From an uncultured Desulfobacteraceae bacterium (lineage in GTDB: Bacteria; Desulfobacterota; Desulfobacteria; Desulfobacterales; UBA5852), in assembly GCA_913060875.1 (NCBI GenBank), contig CAJXSL010000013.1, positions 98,616-162,615 on the forward strand: a stretch of 64,000 nt of DNA, given 5' to 3'. The notes beneath the pieces were generated by a model that saw nothing but the letters and a program-made list of their open reading frames with translations, did not search any database and was not told the origin of the DNA. This document shows, one piece after another, positions 36,962 through 45,222 of this stretch. The first letter of the stretch is position 1, and each line of letters begins with the position of its first letter. The position numbers and the translations under genes were made by a program.

Positions 36962-37456
36962 TTATCTTTTGGAAACCCAATTTTTCCAAACCACAAAAAT
37001 AAAACTGCCAAGAACGATGGCCCCGCCGACATAAAAACAAAGTGAAACTTTTGGCTGAACGGTATGATCGGGGAGGGCATAAATGCAGATCAGAGATATC
37101 GAAATCCCGGAAAAGACAAAAAATAGGGAATAAATGGTAACAAGCCATTTGATAATTTTATCGGAAACAGTCTCTTTTACACAAAGAATTGTATTACCTT
37201 CGGGTAGATTCGATAGGGAATGCTCCTCGAGCATCCTTTCTTTTTTCCATTTAAAGAAAAGGAAGATGCTAATCAAGCAGGCACAGCAACCATAAAATAG
37301 AGCGCCAATCGAAGGCCTTACGGTTTGATCAGGCAACGCATAAATGGTTATAAGGGAAAGAATGACACCGAAGAGTGAAAAGAAGATGATCGCTAAGGAA
37401 GTTAGCCAAGCGTGTACAGCTCCAATAGATTGATTCTTAAGTTGAACTTCGGACAT
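36962..37456 (-). CDS. Four-segment membrane protein with internal duplication
   Basis: A 164-residue protein made of two similar halves, each with two hydrophobic segments: LITIYALPDQTVRPSIG near residue 36 and LICIYALPDHTVQPKVS near residue 122. A charged cytoplasmic stretch (KKERMLEEHSLSNLPEGN) links them. No family is recognised. AT-rich composition differs from flanking genes, as for the following RDD gene, which suggests a shared foreign origin. Function unknown. Confidence 0.6.
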   Translation of the reverse strand: MSEVQLKNQSIGAVHAWLTSLAIIFFSLFGVILSLITIYALPDQTVRPSIGALFYGCCACLISIFLFFKWKKERMLEEHSLSNLPEGNTILCVKETVSDKIIKWLVTIYSLFFVFSGISISLICIYALPDHTVQPKVSLCFYVGGAIVLGSFIFVVWKNWVSKR

Positions 37457-37541
37457 AAAGAATCCTTTCGATCAAACAGTTCCAGATCCATAGCACCGCA
37501 GACAAAGCATAGTGTAATTTTCATCCACATCAATTTGCAGA

Positions 37542-38489
37542 TTAGATGCCTTGCCCCTTCTTCTCCAACCAATATTCCGGGCTAAAAGAATAACGATATC
37601 GGGTCCATTTTGAAGCGATGCCTATGTCATAGCCGTAAGTCAATGAAACTTGGATAAGGTTTCGCTGGATCGCATCCTTATGGGTTTCCAAAATGACATT
37701 GGCGATTCTGGCCGCAAGTTCTTCATCTTCTATATTCTGGTTGTTTATAACGACCTGAGCGCTGAGGTAGGTTGTTGTTTTGGATTCGCCGCTGATTTCG
37801 CTGAAGGTTGATTGGCCATCCTGGATGGTTGCATTAACGACCTGGGGTACATTTTGGATTCGCTCTCTGGTTTTGAGGAGCTCTGAGAAAAATTCACCTT
37901 GAATGATCTGGCCCATAAAGATTGGCGCGAGTAAGGATAGCACCATTAGGACACCGGTAATGGCGTAGTGTAGCGGCCAAATCGGTTTTAAAGCCTCGCT
38001 GGATTCCGAATTTTTTCGAACGACGTAAGTTCCGGTAATGATGTCATGCAACGACTGGCGCGTGTTGCGGTTAAAAACGAACAGATAAACAATAGAAAGG
38101 CCAAAGCCGAATACCAGCAGCGACAAAATATAGAAGCCAACAGGGTATAGAAATGATTCCGGCAGTAGAGCGCCATTGAGAAAATAGGGAACGCCGATAA
38201 TGGAATATCTGAGCGTGCTTTTGGGCAAACTCAGGAGTTCACCGCCTTTATCCACAACCTGTATTTTAAAGGCCCTTTTTCCGATTGTTTGTCCTCCGCC
38301 GATGCGACTATTCAATACGGCAAAATATAGAGCGGCAATTGGAAATCCGATAGCGCGACCCCAGCCGCCCAACTCGACAAATTGCTGGGAAAAGAACAGT
38401 CCGAGAACAAGACCCAAAAGACCTAAAATGATCGAGTCGATAAAAAATGCGCCGAGCCTTCTCCAGAAACCTGAAATTTCATATTGCAT
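37542..38489 (-). CDS. RDD-family membrane protein with extra C-terminal domain
   Basis: A 315-residue protein. Residues 1-155 form an RDD domain with membrane segments (GFWRRLGAFFIDSIILGLLG near the start, GQTIGKRAFKIQV near residue 65, then NRNTRQSLHDIITGTYVV). A further membrane segment (about 175-195) leads to an extracytoplasmic domain to residue 315 of unknown function. RDD proteins are linked to ion or substrate transport. It is AT-richer than the core genome. Confidence 0.8.
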   Translation of the reverse strand: MQYEISGFWRRLGAFFIDSIILGLLGLVLGLFFSQQFVELGGWGRAIGFPIAALYFAVLNSRIGGGQTIGKRAFKIQVVDKGGELLSLPKSTLRYSIIGVPYFLNGALLPESFLYPVGFYILSLLVFGFGLSIVYLFVFNRNTRQSLHDIITGTYVVRKNSESSEALKPIWPLHYAITGVLMVLSLLAPIFMGQIIQGEFFSELLKTRERIQNVPQVVNATIQDGQSTFSEISGESKTTTYLSAQVVINNQNIEDEELAARIANVILETHKDAIQRNLIQVSLTYGYDIGIASKWTRYRYSFSPEYWLEKKGQGI

Positions 38490-38519
38490 TTCATAATTCC
38501 CTTTTTGAAATTATTTGAA

Positions 38520-39029
38520 CTATAGGTTTCTCGACGTGAAGCAGATAAGAGGGCTTGCCTCTTTTTGATATGCCTCCCAACTTGCATAACCCTCAAACAA
38601 TATATAAAAATATACCTCTTGATCAGTAGCGCGAACTACATACTCAAACTCTGTCGGTTTTCTTTCAGATTGCATATAAATTTTTTCTTTGATTTGTTCT
38701 ATCCGAGCAGTGTTCTCATCACCAATAACAGCATAGAAGGAGATATGGAGAATAGCTCTATCTGGCACCTCGGGTATGGAAGCACTTCCCCGTATGACAA
38801 ACACATCCTCATACTTTTTAATATTGTAATTTATAATGACGTTACTATCGGTTGGTATTTTTCCAGCAGCACCATCTTCGATTTCTATTAATTCCTCGCG
38901 CCTTTCCATATTAAATCGGTACACACCACCGTCTTCGGCCACAACTATTGGTTTAAACTTAGCACATCCCAAAATAACGACGGAGCATAGAAATCCAAAA
39001 AGCACCAAATTTAGAAAAGTGAACCTCAT
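38520..39029 (-). CDS. Predicted lipoprotein, unknown function
   Basis: From the ATG at 39029 the product has 169 residues and a lipoprotein signal (MRFTFLNLVLFGFLCSVVILGC; the lipobox VILGC has Cys22). The mature part contains RFNMERREELIEIEDG and FVIRGSASIPEVPDRAILHI, a likely beta-sandwich. GGAG at nine bases favours 39029 over an ATG six bases upstream. It shares AT-rich composition with the RDD gene next to it. No known family. Confidence 0.65.
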   Translation of the reverse strand: MRFTFLNLVLFGFLCSVVILGCAKFKPIVVAEDGGVYRFNMERREELIEIEDGAAGKIPTDSNVIINYNIKKYEDVFVIRGSASIPEVPDRAILHISFYAVIGDENTARIEQIKEKIYMQSERKPTEFEYVVRATDQEVYFYILFEGYASWEAYQKEASPLICFTSRNL

Positions 39030-39560
39030 AGCCATCTTCTCCGGAACCCTGGGGAACAGGATGTCAGATATATACGCACATAGTTGGATAAAACGATGAA
39101 CCGTGAGAGGCGGCTTTTTGCGCCCGCACCTGTGACTGGTTAGCCTAACTAAAGTTCGCCAATGCTTTTCAATAATGCGCCATTTTTGACACCTAATCAT
39201 CTCTGCCATTGATACGTCAAACGACCAAATGCTGTATGAAAAACGGGCATTGTTATTAAATAATGCTTTTCCAAATGAAGTTGGTTCGGTGGCTTGAGAT
39301 GACGCCTAACCGGATGTTGAATTTTGGTGAAAGGCATATAGCTTTGTGGGCCTTTCTGTTTTCAACCGCTTTGCGCGGTACTGCGGGGCCGTGCCGGCTG
39401 ACTTGGGGTGAGACTTGTGGGATTTGTATCAAAACTTTAGTGGATTGTCAAAATAATTGCATGATAACGGGATGATCGGGGATTCTGTGTAGACTTAAAT
39501 GGTTTGCCCGACGTCTTGTTTGGAAAAAGAAACCCATTAACGGCTTTTGAGCCTGAGAGA
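39030..39560. other. Intergenic space without a gene
   Basis: A short frame at 39263-39475 lacks a ribosome site and protein-like composition. No terminator or RNA was recognised. Confidence 0.5.
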
Positions 39561-40328
39561 ATGACCCTTCCTCCTTTTATCAAAAGTGTTGGATTAACCG
39601 TGAGCCTGCTATTCATATCGGTTGCAGGTTTGGCCGACCCCCTGCCCTTTGAGCCAGGGGAAAAGCTCCATTACGAAGTGCGCTGGCAGAAGGTGCCGGT
39701 GGCCCGGGTGAGCTTCGAGGTGAAGCCCCATAACCGGATCCAGGGGGAGCCGGTATATCATTTTATTTTTCGGGCCAAAAGCTATCCGGCATTGGATGCC
39801 TTGTATCCGGTGGACGGGTATATCGCCGCCTACACCGACCTCGATCTGACGCGGTCGTTCAGGCTGGAAAAGGATATGCAGGAGGGGTGGAAGCGGCGGG
39901 CCTTTCGGACGGACTACGATTGGGATCGCGGCATGGCCAATTATTCCAAACGGCAGAAGATCCGGCGGCGCGTGCCCCTGGAAGACGGCACCTTGGACAT
40001 GCTCTCCATCCTCTATTTTGCCCGGTCCCTGCCCCTGGCGGAAGGGCTGGAGGCGACCCGGCCGGTCAGCAGCGGGAAAAAAACCTACCAAATAAAGGCC
40101 CGGGTGGTGCGCAAGGAAACCATCGTGGTGGGTGGCCGCACCTGGCCCGCCTTCCTGATCGAGCCGGATGTCAGCCAGGCGGGCGGAGTGTTCAAGAAGA
40201 GCAAAGAGCCGCGCCTCTTTTTATGGATCTCCGCGGACGAGGCCAGAATCCCCCTCAAGCTGGTGAGCAAAGTGTGGGTTGGCGCCTTTATCGTGGAGTT
40301 GGCTTCGGACCCGCGAGAATTTGGCTGA
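39561..40328 (+). CDS. DUF3108 periplasmic protein
   Basis: A 255-residue exported protein with a Sec signal (about 5-25, ending GLADP). The body matches DUF3108: FEPGEKLHYEVRWQKVPVAR near residue 29, then GMANYSKRQKIRRR and RLFLWISADEARIPLKLVSK near the C-terminus. The family folds as a beta-barrel-like lipid-associated domain and its function is unknown. The start at 39561 is the ATG closest to the signal; an earlier one at 39504 is possible. Copy 2 of the structured element follows. Confidence 0.8.
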   Translation: MTLPPFIKSVGLTVSLLFISVAGLADPLPFEPGEKLHYEVRWQKVPVARVSFEVKPHNRIQGEPVYHFIFRAKSYPALDALYPVDGYIAAYTDLDLTRSFRLEKDMQEGWKRRAFRTDYDWDRGMANYSKRQKIRRRVPLEDGTLDMLSILYFARSLPLAEGLEATRPVSSGKKTYQIKARVVRKETIVVGGRTWPAFLIEPDVSQAGGVFKKSKEPRLFLWISADEARIPLKLVSKVWVGAFIVELASDPREFG

Positions 40329-40361
40329 TTGGGGTGGCAAGAGCAGGCTGGAAGTGAGACT

Positions 40362-40617
40362 CCTACCACAGAGCGAAAGGCTCCAAGTAGCTGCTTGAAA
40401 GGGAGTTTAAAAAATGGTTTTTTGTTTAGGGGGTTGGTTTTCCCTTTGTCCCGCGCTGAGCATCGGCGGGGCGGACGGAAACAAGCGCGCGGACTGTTTG
40501 AGCCCCGCTGAAAGCGGGGCGAGTTTCCGCGTGCTCCGGCCGCACCGACGACGCGCAGGATGAAGCGGGGCACGGGCGGTTTCTTTTGATTCCTTTTCTT
40601 TTCCGGAAAAGAAAAGA
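40362..40617 (+). repeat. Dispersed structured element, copy 2
   Basis: The plus-strand counterpart of 13072-13499, about 255 bases and without the insert. It lies 33 bases past the DUF3108 gene on the same strand. It contains a hairpin CCCCGCTGAAAGCGGGGC (40503-40520) and ends in the palindrome TTTTCTTTTCCGGAAAAGAA. Confidence 0.7.
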
Positions 40618-40729
40618 AATAATAAAATCAAACTTTTTTCTCTTTGCTTGACTTTATGCGCTGCCGCTTTGGAAGCATAATTCACAGCTCGAAATGCGGT
40701 GCGAGAATTCATGCCCGGTTGTGATCTGG

Positions 40730-41329
40730 TTAAGCCCTCGGGTAGCTTCCCATCACCGGCTTGATGGCCCTGCCGAGCCAATCGATGCTCTTCCCGAGGT
40801 GGCGCATGTTGGCGATGCCCTCCTGGTCTTCGCTGACTTCGCCCTTGCCCAGACCAATGCCCATGTTCCAGTAGGTCGAGCCCGGAATGATCATCTGGGA
40901 CATCTGGAACATGTGGTTGATGGTGTCGAAGGCATGGGTGGCCCCGCCGCGCCGGACCGCCACCACGGCCGCCCCGATTTTGCCGGCAAAGGCGTGGCCG
41001 TTGGCATAGGCGACGTAGCCGGCCCGTTCCACCAGGGCCTTCAAATCTGCCGACACGGCGGCAAAATAGGTCGGGGAGCCCAGGATCATGGCATCGGCTT
41101 TGAGCATCTTGGCAAAGATGGCGTTGAATTTGTCCTTCTTGACCGAGCATTCATTGTCCTGGTTCTCAAAACATTTCTGACAGGCGATGCAGCCCCGAAT
41201 GGCCGTGCCGCCGACCCTTTCAAGCTCCGTCTCCCAGCCGGCGTCGTTCAGTTCGGCCAGGACTTCCTTCAGCATGAATTCAGTGTTGCCACCCTTTCGC
41301 GGACTTCCGTTGATTGCTAAGGCATACAT
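40730..41329 (-). CDS. Iron-sulfur flavoprotein (NADPH-dependent FMN reductase fold)
   Basis: A 199-residue flavodoxin-fold redox protein. Beginning ALAINGSPRKGGNTEFM is the FMN phosphate loop. Cys47, Cys50, Cys53 and Cys61 (GCIACQKCFENQDNEC) form the compact cluster motif that in Isf-type proteins binds a [4Fe-4S] centre, and GSPTYFAAVSADLKALVERAG binds the flavin. Such proteins transfer electrons or reduce oxygen in anaerobes. AGGAGG lies directly before the ATG. Confidence 0.88.
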   Translation of the reverse strand: MYALAINGSPRKGGNTEFMLKEVLAELNDAGWETELERVGGTAIRGCIACQKCFENQDNECSVKKDKFNAIFAKMLKADAMILGSPTYFAAVSADLKALVERAGYVAYANGHAFAGKIGAAVVAVRRGGATHAFDTINHMFQMSQMIIPGSTYWNMGIGLGKGEVSEDQEGIANMRHLGKSIDWLGRAIKPVMGSYPRA

Positions 41330-41435
41330 GATGACCTCCTTATTGTTTTATCTTCATTTTTTTTAACCCGGTTATCCATGAAGTGAAAGTGATTTTTCGG
41401 TAGGTAAGTTACCGTGACGCGCTAATAGAATGCTA

Positions 41436-41503
41436 TCCGCAGATGACGCAGATTAGAAAAAACATTTTTGCCGTTATCTGCGATAATCTGTGTCATCTGT
41501 GGA
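41436..41503. repeat. Inverted repeat of GCAGAT units
   Basis: TCCGCAGATGACGCAGATTA (41436-41455) pairs with TAATCTGTGTCATCTGTGGA (41484-41503), 18 of 20 bases. It is of the widespread bacterial type and sits between the VOC and Isf genes. Confidence 0.65.
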
Positions 41504-41546
41504 CTAAGCTTTTGTTTTCTAGATAGCTAGAATTTTGAGATAGCTT

Positions 41547-41963
41547 CTATTCAAAATAGTCCAGATACTGCGTCGGAATTTGCTGCTTGTCCACCTCGAA
41601 CAGCTCGATCAGGATATCGTCCGGGGCCGGGACCATGATGTATTTCCAGAATCCCAAATCGGTGACATCTTTTTTGAGCGTTACGCCGTTGGATTTCAAC
41701 CGCGCCACCACAGCCCCGATATCGTCTGTCTGGATTCCGAAATGGTGGATATTGCCCCGCAGCTTGTGCTTGGGCGCCTGATCGTAAAAATGGAGCCGGC
41801 CGCTGCCGATGCGCATGAAAACATTCCGGGCGTCGGCCAGTTCCGCATCCAGAATGACCCTGCCGCCGAAGTTATCTTCGTAAAAGGCGGTGCTTCTGGC
41901 AAGATCGGCGGCATAGATGTGAACGTGGTGAAGATGGTTGGCGATTTCAGTCGTTTCCGTCAT
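41547..41963 (-). CDS. VOC-family (glyoxalase-like) protein
   Basis: A 138-residue vicinal-oxygen-chelate protein with two beta-alpha-beta modules. LHHVHIYAADLARSTAFYE near residue 10 gives the first metal His; NIHHFGIQTDDIGAVVARL near residue 70 the second; a Glu in ILIELFEVD near the C-terminus completes the site. Enzymes of the fold include glyoxalases, dioxygenases and resistance proteins; the reaction here is unknown. GGAGC precedes the ATG. Confidence 0.85.
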   Translation of the reverse strand: MTETTEIANHLHHVHIYAADLARSTAFYEDNFGGRVILDAELADARNVFMRIGSGRLHFYDQAPKHKLRGNIHHFGIQTDDIGAVVARLKSNGVTLKKDVTDLGFWKYIMVPAPDDILIELFEVDKQQIPTQYLDYFE

Positions 41964-41975
41964 GGCGGGCTCCTT

Positions 41976-42398
41976 TTATTCGGTGAAGCCGCGATTTCTC
42001 ATCCGTTCGCTATCCCGGAACAAGGCCATGCCCGTTTTCATCCGTCGGAAGCCGTGCTTTTTGTAATAGCCTTCTTTGCCCGGCGAAGCATAAAGGATGA
42101 TGTTGCCGTCCGGCAGCCGGGCCATTATGTGTTCCATGATAAGTCGGCCGAGTCCCTGGCCCTGGTAGGCTTCCACAACGGCACAGTCATAGACGGCGGA
42201 CTGGTAAGCACCGTCGGAAATAGCGCGGCCGAAGCCCACGAGCTTTTCGGCATCGTATACGAACACGGTCGTGTGGCTGGCCTCGAAAGCCTTCCGATGG
42301 ACTTCGGGGGCATGGTGGCCCATGCCAACGGATTTCAAAATGTCCCGGACGGCTTGCCAGTTGACACCGGAGCAGTCGTGCTTGATCTGCAGTTTCAA
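41976..42398 (-). CDS. GNAT-family N-acetyltransferase
   Basis: A 140-residue acetyltransferase. The acetyl-CoA binding pattern is VVEAYQGQGLGRLIMEHIM (QGQGLG) near residue 74, and YYKKHGFRRMKTGMALF near residue 112 completes the fold. The start is TTG at 42398 with AGAGGAA in front. It lies 12 bases downstream-facing of the VOC gene, both on the minus strand. Substrate unknown. Confidence 0.82.
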   Translation of the reverse strand: MKLQIKHDCSGVNWQAVRDILKSVGMGHHAPEVHRKAFEASHTTVFVYDAEKLVGFGRAISDGAYQSAVYDCAVVEAYQGQGLGRLIMEHIMARLPDGNIILYASPGKEGYYKKHGFRRMKTGMALFRDSERMRNRGFTE

Positions 42399-42420
42399 TC
42401 TATTCCTCTATTGGATACAC

Positions 42421-42480
42421 CTGAATACCTGCATAAAATTTATTGCGTAGAAAAAATTTCATGCAATATTCGGGTTAGAG
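42421..42480. repeat. Palindromic element (family B, long form)
   Basis: Starts CTGAATACCTGCATAAAATT and continues GCGTAGAAAAAATTTCATGC to AATATTCGGGTTAGAG. It lies between two GNAT genes. Confidence 0.75.
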
Positions 42481-42504
42481 CAGTCCGATCCTATTGTTAG
42501 CCTT

Positions 42505-43164
42505 TCACCCGGCCCCTTGAACCCTCGACCCCTTGGCCCCTTCATTCCTAAGCCCCTCGAACCCTTGTAGCGCCTTATCCCCCTCTGTCCCCCCTGGTCT
42601 CACCATATATGAATTCTTAACATGCAGCACGTCGGAGGTGGCCACAACCTTGAATCCGAATTTTTCATAGAAGCGGACATTCTTTTCCAGGTCGGTTTCC
42701 AGGTAGGCCATGGATCGGCAGGCGTCTACTTCGCGGCAGAAGCGCTGCATCAGGGCGGAACCGATCCCGGCGCCCTGGCGGTCCGGCAGGACACCGATGG
42801 GGCCGAGGTGCCAGTGCTGTTCGGCTGGATCGCGGCGGGCCCACGCCCTGTGCCAGACGGCCTTGCGCCAGTTGATGTCATCGGGGTCGATGGGCCCAAT
42901 GGGGTCCTCCGGGGGCTTGCGGCCTTTGCAGGACTTCATCCGCATCACACCGACGATGGCTTGGCCCGCCTTGGCCAGAAAGGTCACGCCGGGCAACTCT
43001 GCAAAGAGTGCCGCGAACATGGCTTCGATCTCCCGACGAGATTTCTCGTCACTGCCCTGAAAAATAGCCACGTGGAGCGGGTTGTCGCGCATGGCGATGC
43101 TGAGCACCCTCGCCGCTTCAGGGAGGTCGTTTTTTTCCATCAATGAGATTGCTATGGTGTCCAA
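42505..43164 (-). CDS. GNAT-family N-acetyltransferase with repeat-derived tail
   Basis: A 219-residue protein. HWHLGPIGVLPDRQGAGIGSA near residue 118 is the acetyl-CoA loop (RQGAGIG), then YLETDLEKNVRFYEKFGFKV. The last 30 residues (about 190-219, GDKALQGFEGLRNEGAKGSR) are encoded by a family C repeat, so the natural stop was probably lost and the frame extended. The start is TTG at 43164 with GAGGAA six bases before it; an ATG at 43140 is the alternative. Confidence 0.8.
   Translation of the reverse strand: MDTIAISLMEKNDLPEAARVLSIAMRDNPLHVAIFQGSDEKSRREIEAMFAALFAELPGVTFLAKAGQAIVGVMRMKSCKGRKPPEDPIGPIDPDDINWRKAVWHRAWARRDPAEQHWHLGPIGVLPDRQGAGIGSALMQRFCREVDACRSMAYLETDLEKNVRFYEKFGFKVVATSDVLHVKNSYMVRPGGTEGDKALQGFEGLRNEGAKGSRVQGAG
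42507..42570. repeat. C-rich dispersed repeat (family C), longest copy
   Basis: Several tandem units such as CCCTTGAACCCTCGACCCC and CTTGGCCCCTTCATTCC lie inside the 3' end of the GNAT gene. Confidence 0.6.
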
Positions 43165-43215
43165 TGTTTTCCTCGACGGAATGAGTCTGATTAGGTCGCC
43201 TGATAGTGAACTGCA

Positions 43216-43644
43216 TTAAAGAATTTGGCACCGATACACATTGGTTTCGCGTATTTCAAAGCCGAGCTTGTCATAGAACCGATTGGCGGCCTCGCGGGAT
43301 GGATGGGAGGTCAGTTCGATGGCCTCGGCACCCCGCGCTTGGGCCAGTTGGATGGCCCTGCCCACCAGCGCTTTGCCGATGCCGTGCCCCCGGGAATTAT
43401 CTTGGACGACGAGATCTTCAACCCTGGCCCGGGTGCCGGACGGAACTCTGAAAACGACCAGTGTCAGGCAACCCAAATACTGCCCGTCTTCCTCCGCCAT
43501 CAGCAAATGCGTCGCATCGGCATTGATGAAGTCGAGCAGATGTTCCCGGGTCAGGTGGCGCGGCGATGACGACAATTGGGCCAGTAAGTCGTTTAAGGCC
43601 GCAAGCACAGCGTCTGAGTAGTGATCGATTTCTTTAATTTTCAT
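43216..43644 (-). CDS. GNAT-family N-acetyltransferase
   Basis: A 142-residue acetyltransferase with LVVQDNSRGHGIGKALVGRA near residue 80 (SRGHGIG, acetyl-CoA loop) and SREAANRFYDKLGFEIRET near residue 115. The start of the frame is ATG at 43644. It is the third GNAT gene in this 1.7 kb stretch; the three are not close paralogues by eye. Substrate unknown. Confidence 0.82.
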   Translation of the reverse strand: MKIKEIDHYSDAVLAALNDLLAQLSSSPRHLTREHLLDFINADATHLLMAEEDGQYLGCLTLVVFRVPSGTRARVEDLVVQDNSRGHGIGKALVGRAIQLAQARGAEAIELTSHPSREAANRFYDKLGFEIRETNVYRCQIL

Positions 43645-43689
43645 ACCATCAATTCAACTAAGTTATTCTCTATTTCAGTTTTTGCTTTT

Positions 43690-43720
43690 CACTCGAATCC
43701 TGGAATCCTCGACCCCTTAA
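43690..43720. repeat. C-rich dispersed repeat (family C)
   Basis: CACTCGAATCCTGGAATCCT followed by CGACCCCTTAA, 130 bases past the nitrilase-like gene on the minus strand. Confidence 0.6.
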
Positions 43721-43851
43721 CTGGTGTTCGTCCAGAGATGGTAGATTTTGGTTCCGAGCAAGGCCTGAGCGATTTGGAAACCGCAGGAATAGTGGACTAT
43801 TTTGAGGATTTCCAAAGAGCGAAAACGCCGCTCGGGGCCAAAAGATGCCAT

Positions 43852-44658
43852 TTAGGGATGGACACTAACCAATCGCCCATAATATTCCGTCCTCCGATCA
43901 TCGAACAGGTCGTTGTTCTCCGTCATGAATTTGTTCCGGGCCGTGGATACGTCGATGTCGCAGAGGACAACGGCCTCCGCGTCGGCGCTGGAGCTGGCGA
44001 TAACTTCCCCCTGCGGGTCGACAATCTGGCTTTGCCCTGTAAAAAAAAGCTCTCCCCGGGGGCGGACTTCCTTGCCGGTCCTGTTGGCGGTTACGGCGTA
44101 AACCGAATTCTCAAGGGAGCGGGTTTGCATGGCTTTCTGGCAATAGGCCAGCACCAGGTTCGAGGGGTGGCAGAGCAGGTCGGCGCCCTGTAGCGCCAGC
44201 GACCGGGCCACCTCGGGGAACACCCAGTCGAAGCAAATCATGACGCCGACATGGGCACCGCAAATTTCTATCGGCTTCAGCGGTGTGTCGCCGGGATCAA
44301 AATATTCCTTTTCGGTATTGAACAAATGGAGCTTGCGATAGCGATGCCGCAGGCCGGATGGACCGATAACGAGGGCAGAATTATAGAGTTTCTCTTTGCA
44401 TCTTTCGGCAAAGCCGACGACCAGATAGAAGTTGTTGGTTTTACATAGCCTCGTCAGGCCTTGGACGATAGGGGAATCCGACACATCTTCGGCCAGTTCG
44501 CGCAGCTCGGCCCGGTCTTCGAAGAAATAGCCTGTAAAGGCGAGCTCAGGCAGAACGACAATATCCGCCTCGACGCCGGCCAGGGCATCTTCAACTTTCT
44601 CCAGGTTGCGCCCGGGCGCGCCAAACTCGGGATGGTACTGGTAGTAACCTACACGCAT
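43852..44658 (-). CDS. Carbon-nitrogen hydrolase (nitrilase superfamily)
   Basis: A 268-residue amidase-type enzyme with the triad Glu38 (VVLPELAF), Lys109 (RYRKLHLF) and Cys142 (GVMICFDWVFPEV). The pattern is that of N-carbamoylputrescine or omega-amidase-like members; the substrate is not fixed. The ATG at 44658 has AAGGAAG in front; an upstream extension of 17 residues is unlike the family. No polyamine genes are adjacent, although an agmatine-like route could connect it with the DDAH-type gene at 30 kb. Confidence 0.88.
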   Translation of the reverse strand: MRVGYYQYHPEFGAPGRNLEKVEDALAGVEADIVVLPELAFTGYFFEDRAELRELAEDVSDSPIVQGLTRLCKTNNFYLVVGFAERCKEKLYNSALVIGPSGLRHRYRKLHLFNTEKEYFDPGDTPLKPIEICGAHVGVMICFDWVFPEVARSLALQGADLLCHPSNLVLAYCQKAMQTRSLENSVYAVTANRTGKEVRPRGELFFTGQSQIVDPQGEVIASSSADAEAVVLCDIDVSTARNKFMTENNDLFDDRRTEYYGRLVSVHP

Positions 44659-44733
44659 AATGCTTCCTTTGGATTTCGGCGAGATCATTCCTGATGCATT
44701 GAAGGACATAAAAATTCGTGAAAGGTTTGCATT

Positions 44734-44770
44734 TCACTCGACCCCATGAATCCTCGGCCCCTTGGATCCT
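44734..44770. repeat. C-rich dispersed repeat (family C)
   Basis: CACTCGACCCCATGAATCCT followed by CGGCCCCTTGGATCC, about 40 bases after the stop of the minus-strand cupin gene. Confidence 0.6.
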
Positions 44771-44811
44771 GATCATCTCCCCCCAATCTTTGGGAGATGA
44801 CCCTAAGTTCT

Positions 44812-45171
44812 TCACTCATCCCGATGGACTGTTTCCGGAGAAAAAGCCGGTAGACATACGGCGATGTATTCCGCGCCTTCGGGACCCGGCGTGCTGTATT
44901 GAACCCATTCGCCCGCGGGCACGATCACCGCTTCGCCGGCTTGGATGTCAGCAGCCTCCGCTTGGGTCGTTACCCGCAATAGACCTTTGAGAACCAGCGT
45001 GTATTCGTCGAATTCGGGAGTCTGGCCCGGCTCGACCCATCCGGACGGGCTCTTCATCCGGGCGATGCTCAGGTCCTTGGTCCCGGAATTGACCTGCCCG
45101 ACAAACTCCTCGATGACTTTGGGCTTGTTGCCGGCGGCCGCGACGATGGTGGGCGTTTCGATTTTGATCAT
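44812..45171 (-). CDS. Cupin-domain protein
   Basis: A 119-residue single-domain cupin from the ATG at 45171, which has AGGAGGAA in front. The cupin motifs are weak: EPGQTPEFDEYTLVLKGLLR and EAVIVPAGEWVQYSTPG, where some histidine metal ligands are replaced by acidic or aromatic residues. It may bind a small molecule without metal, or use a variant site. An upstream extension of 14 residues is encoded by the 5'-flanking C-rich repeat and is not likely translated. Confidence 0.8.
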   Translation of the reverse strand: MIKIETPTIVAAAGNKPKVIEEFVGQVNSGTKDLSIARMKSPSGWVEPGQTPEFDEYTLVLKGLLRVTTQAEAADIQAGEAVIVPAGEWVQYSTPGPEGAEYIAVCLPAFSPETVHRDE

Positions 45172-45180
45172 GATGTTTCC

Positions 45181-45216
45181 TCCTGGAATCCTCAACCCCC
45201 TTGAACCCCTCAAAAC
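45181..45216. repeat. C-rich dispersed repeat (family C)
   Basis: CTGGAATCCTCAACCCCCTT followed by GAACCCCTCAAAACC, between the cupin start and the end of the next minus-strand gene. Confidence 0.55.
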
Positions 45217-45222
45217 CCCTTT

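Noticed and set aside
39263..39475. 70-codon plus-strand frame
   Set aside because: No ribosome site, no protein-like pattern.
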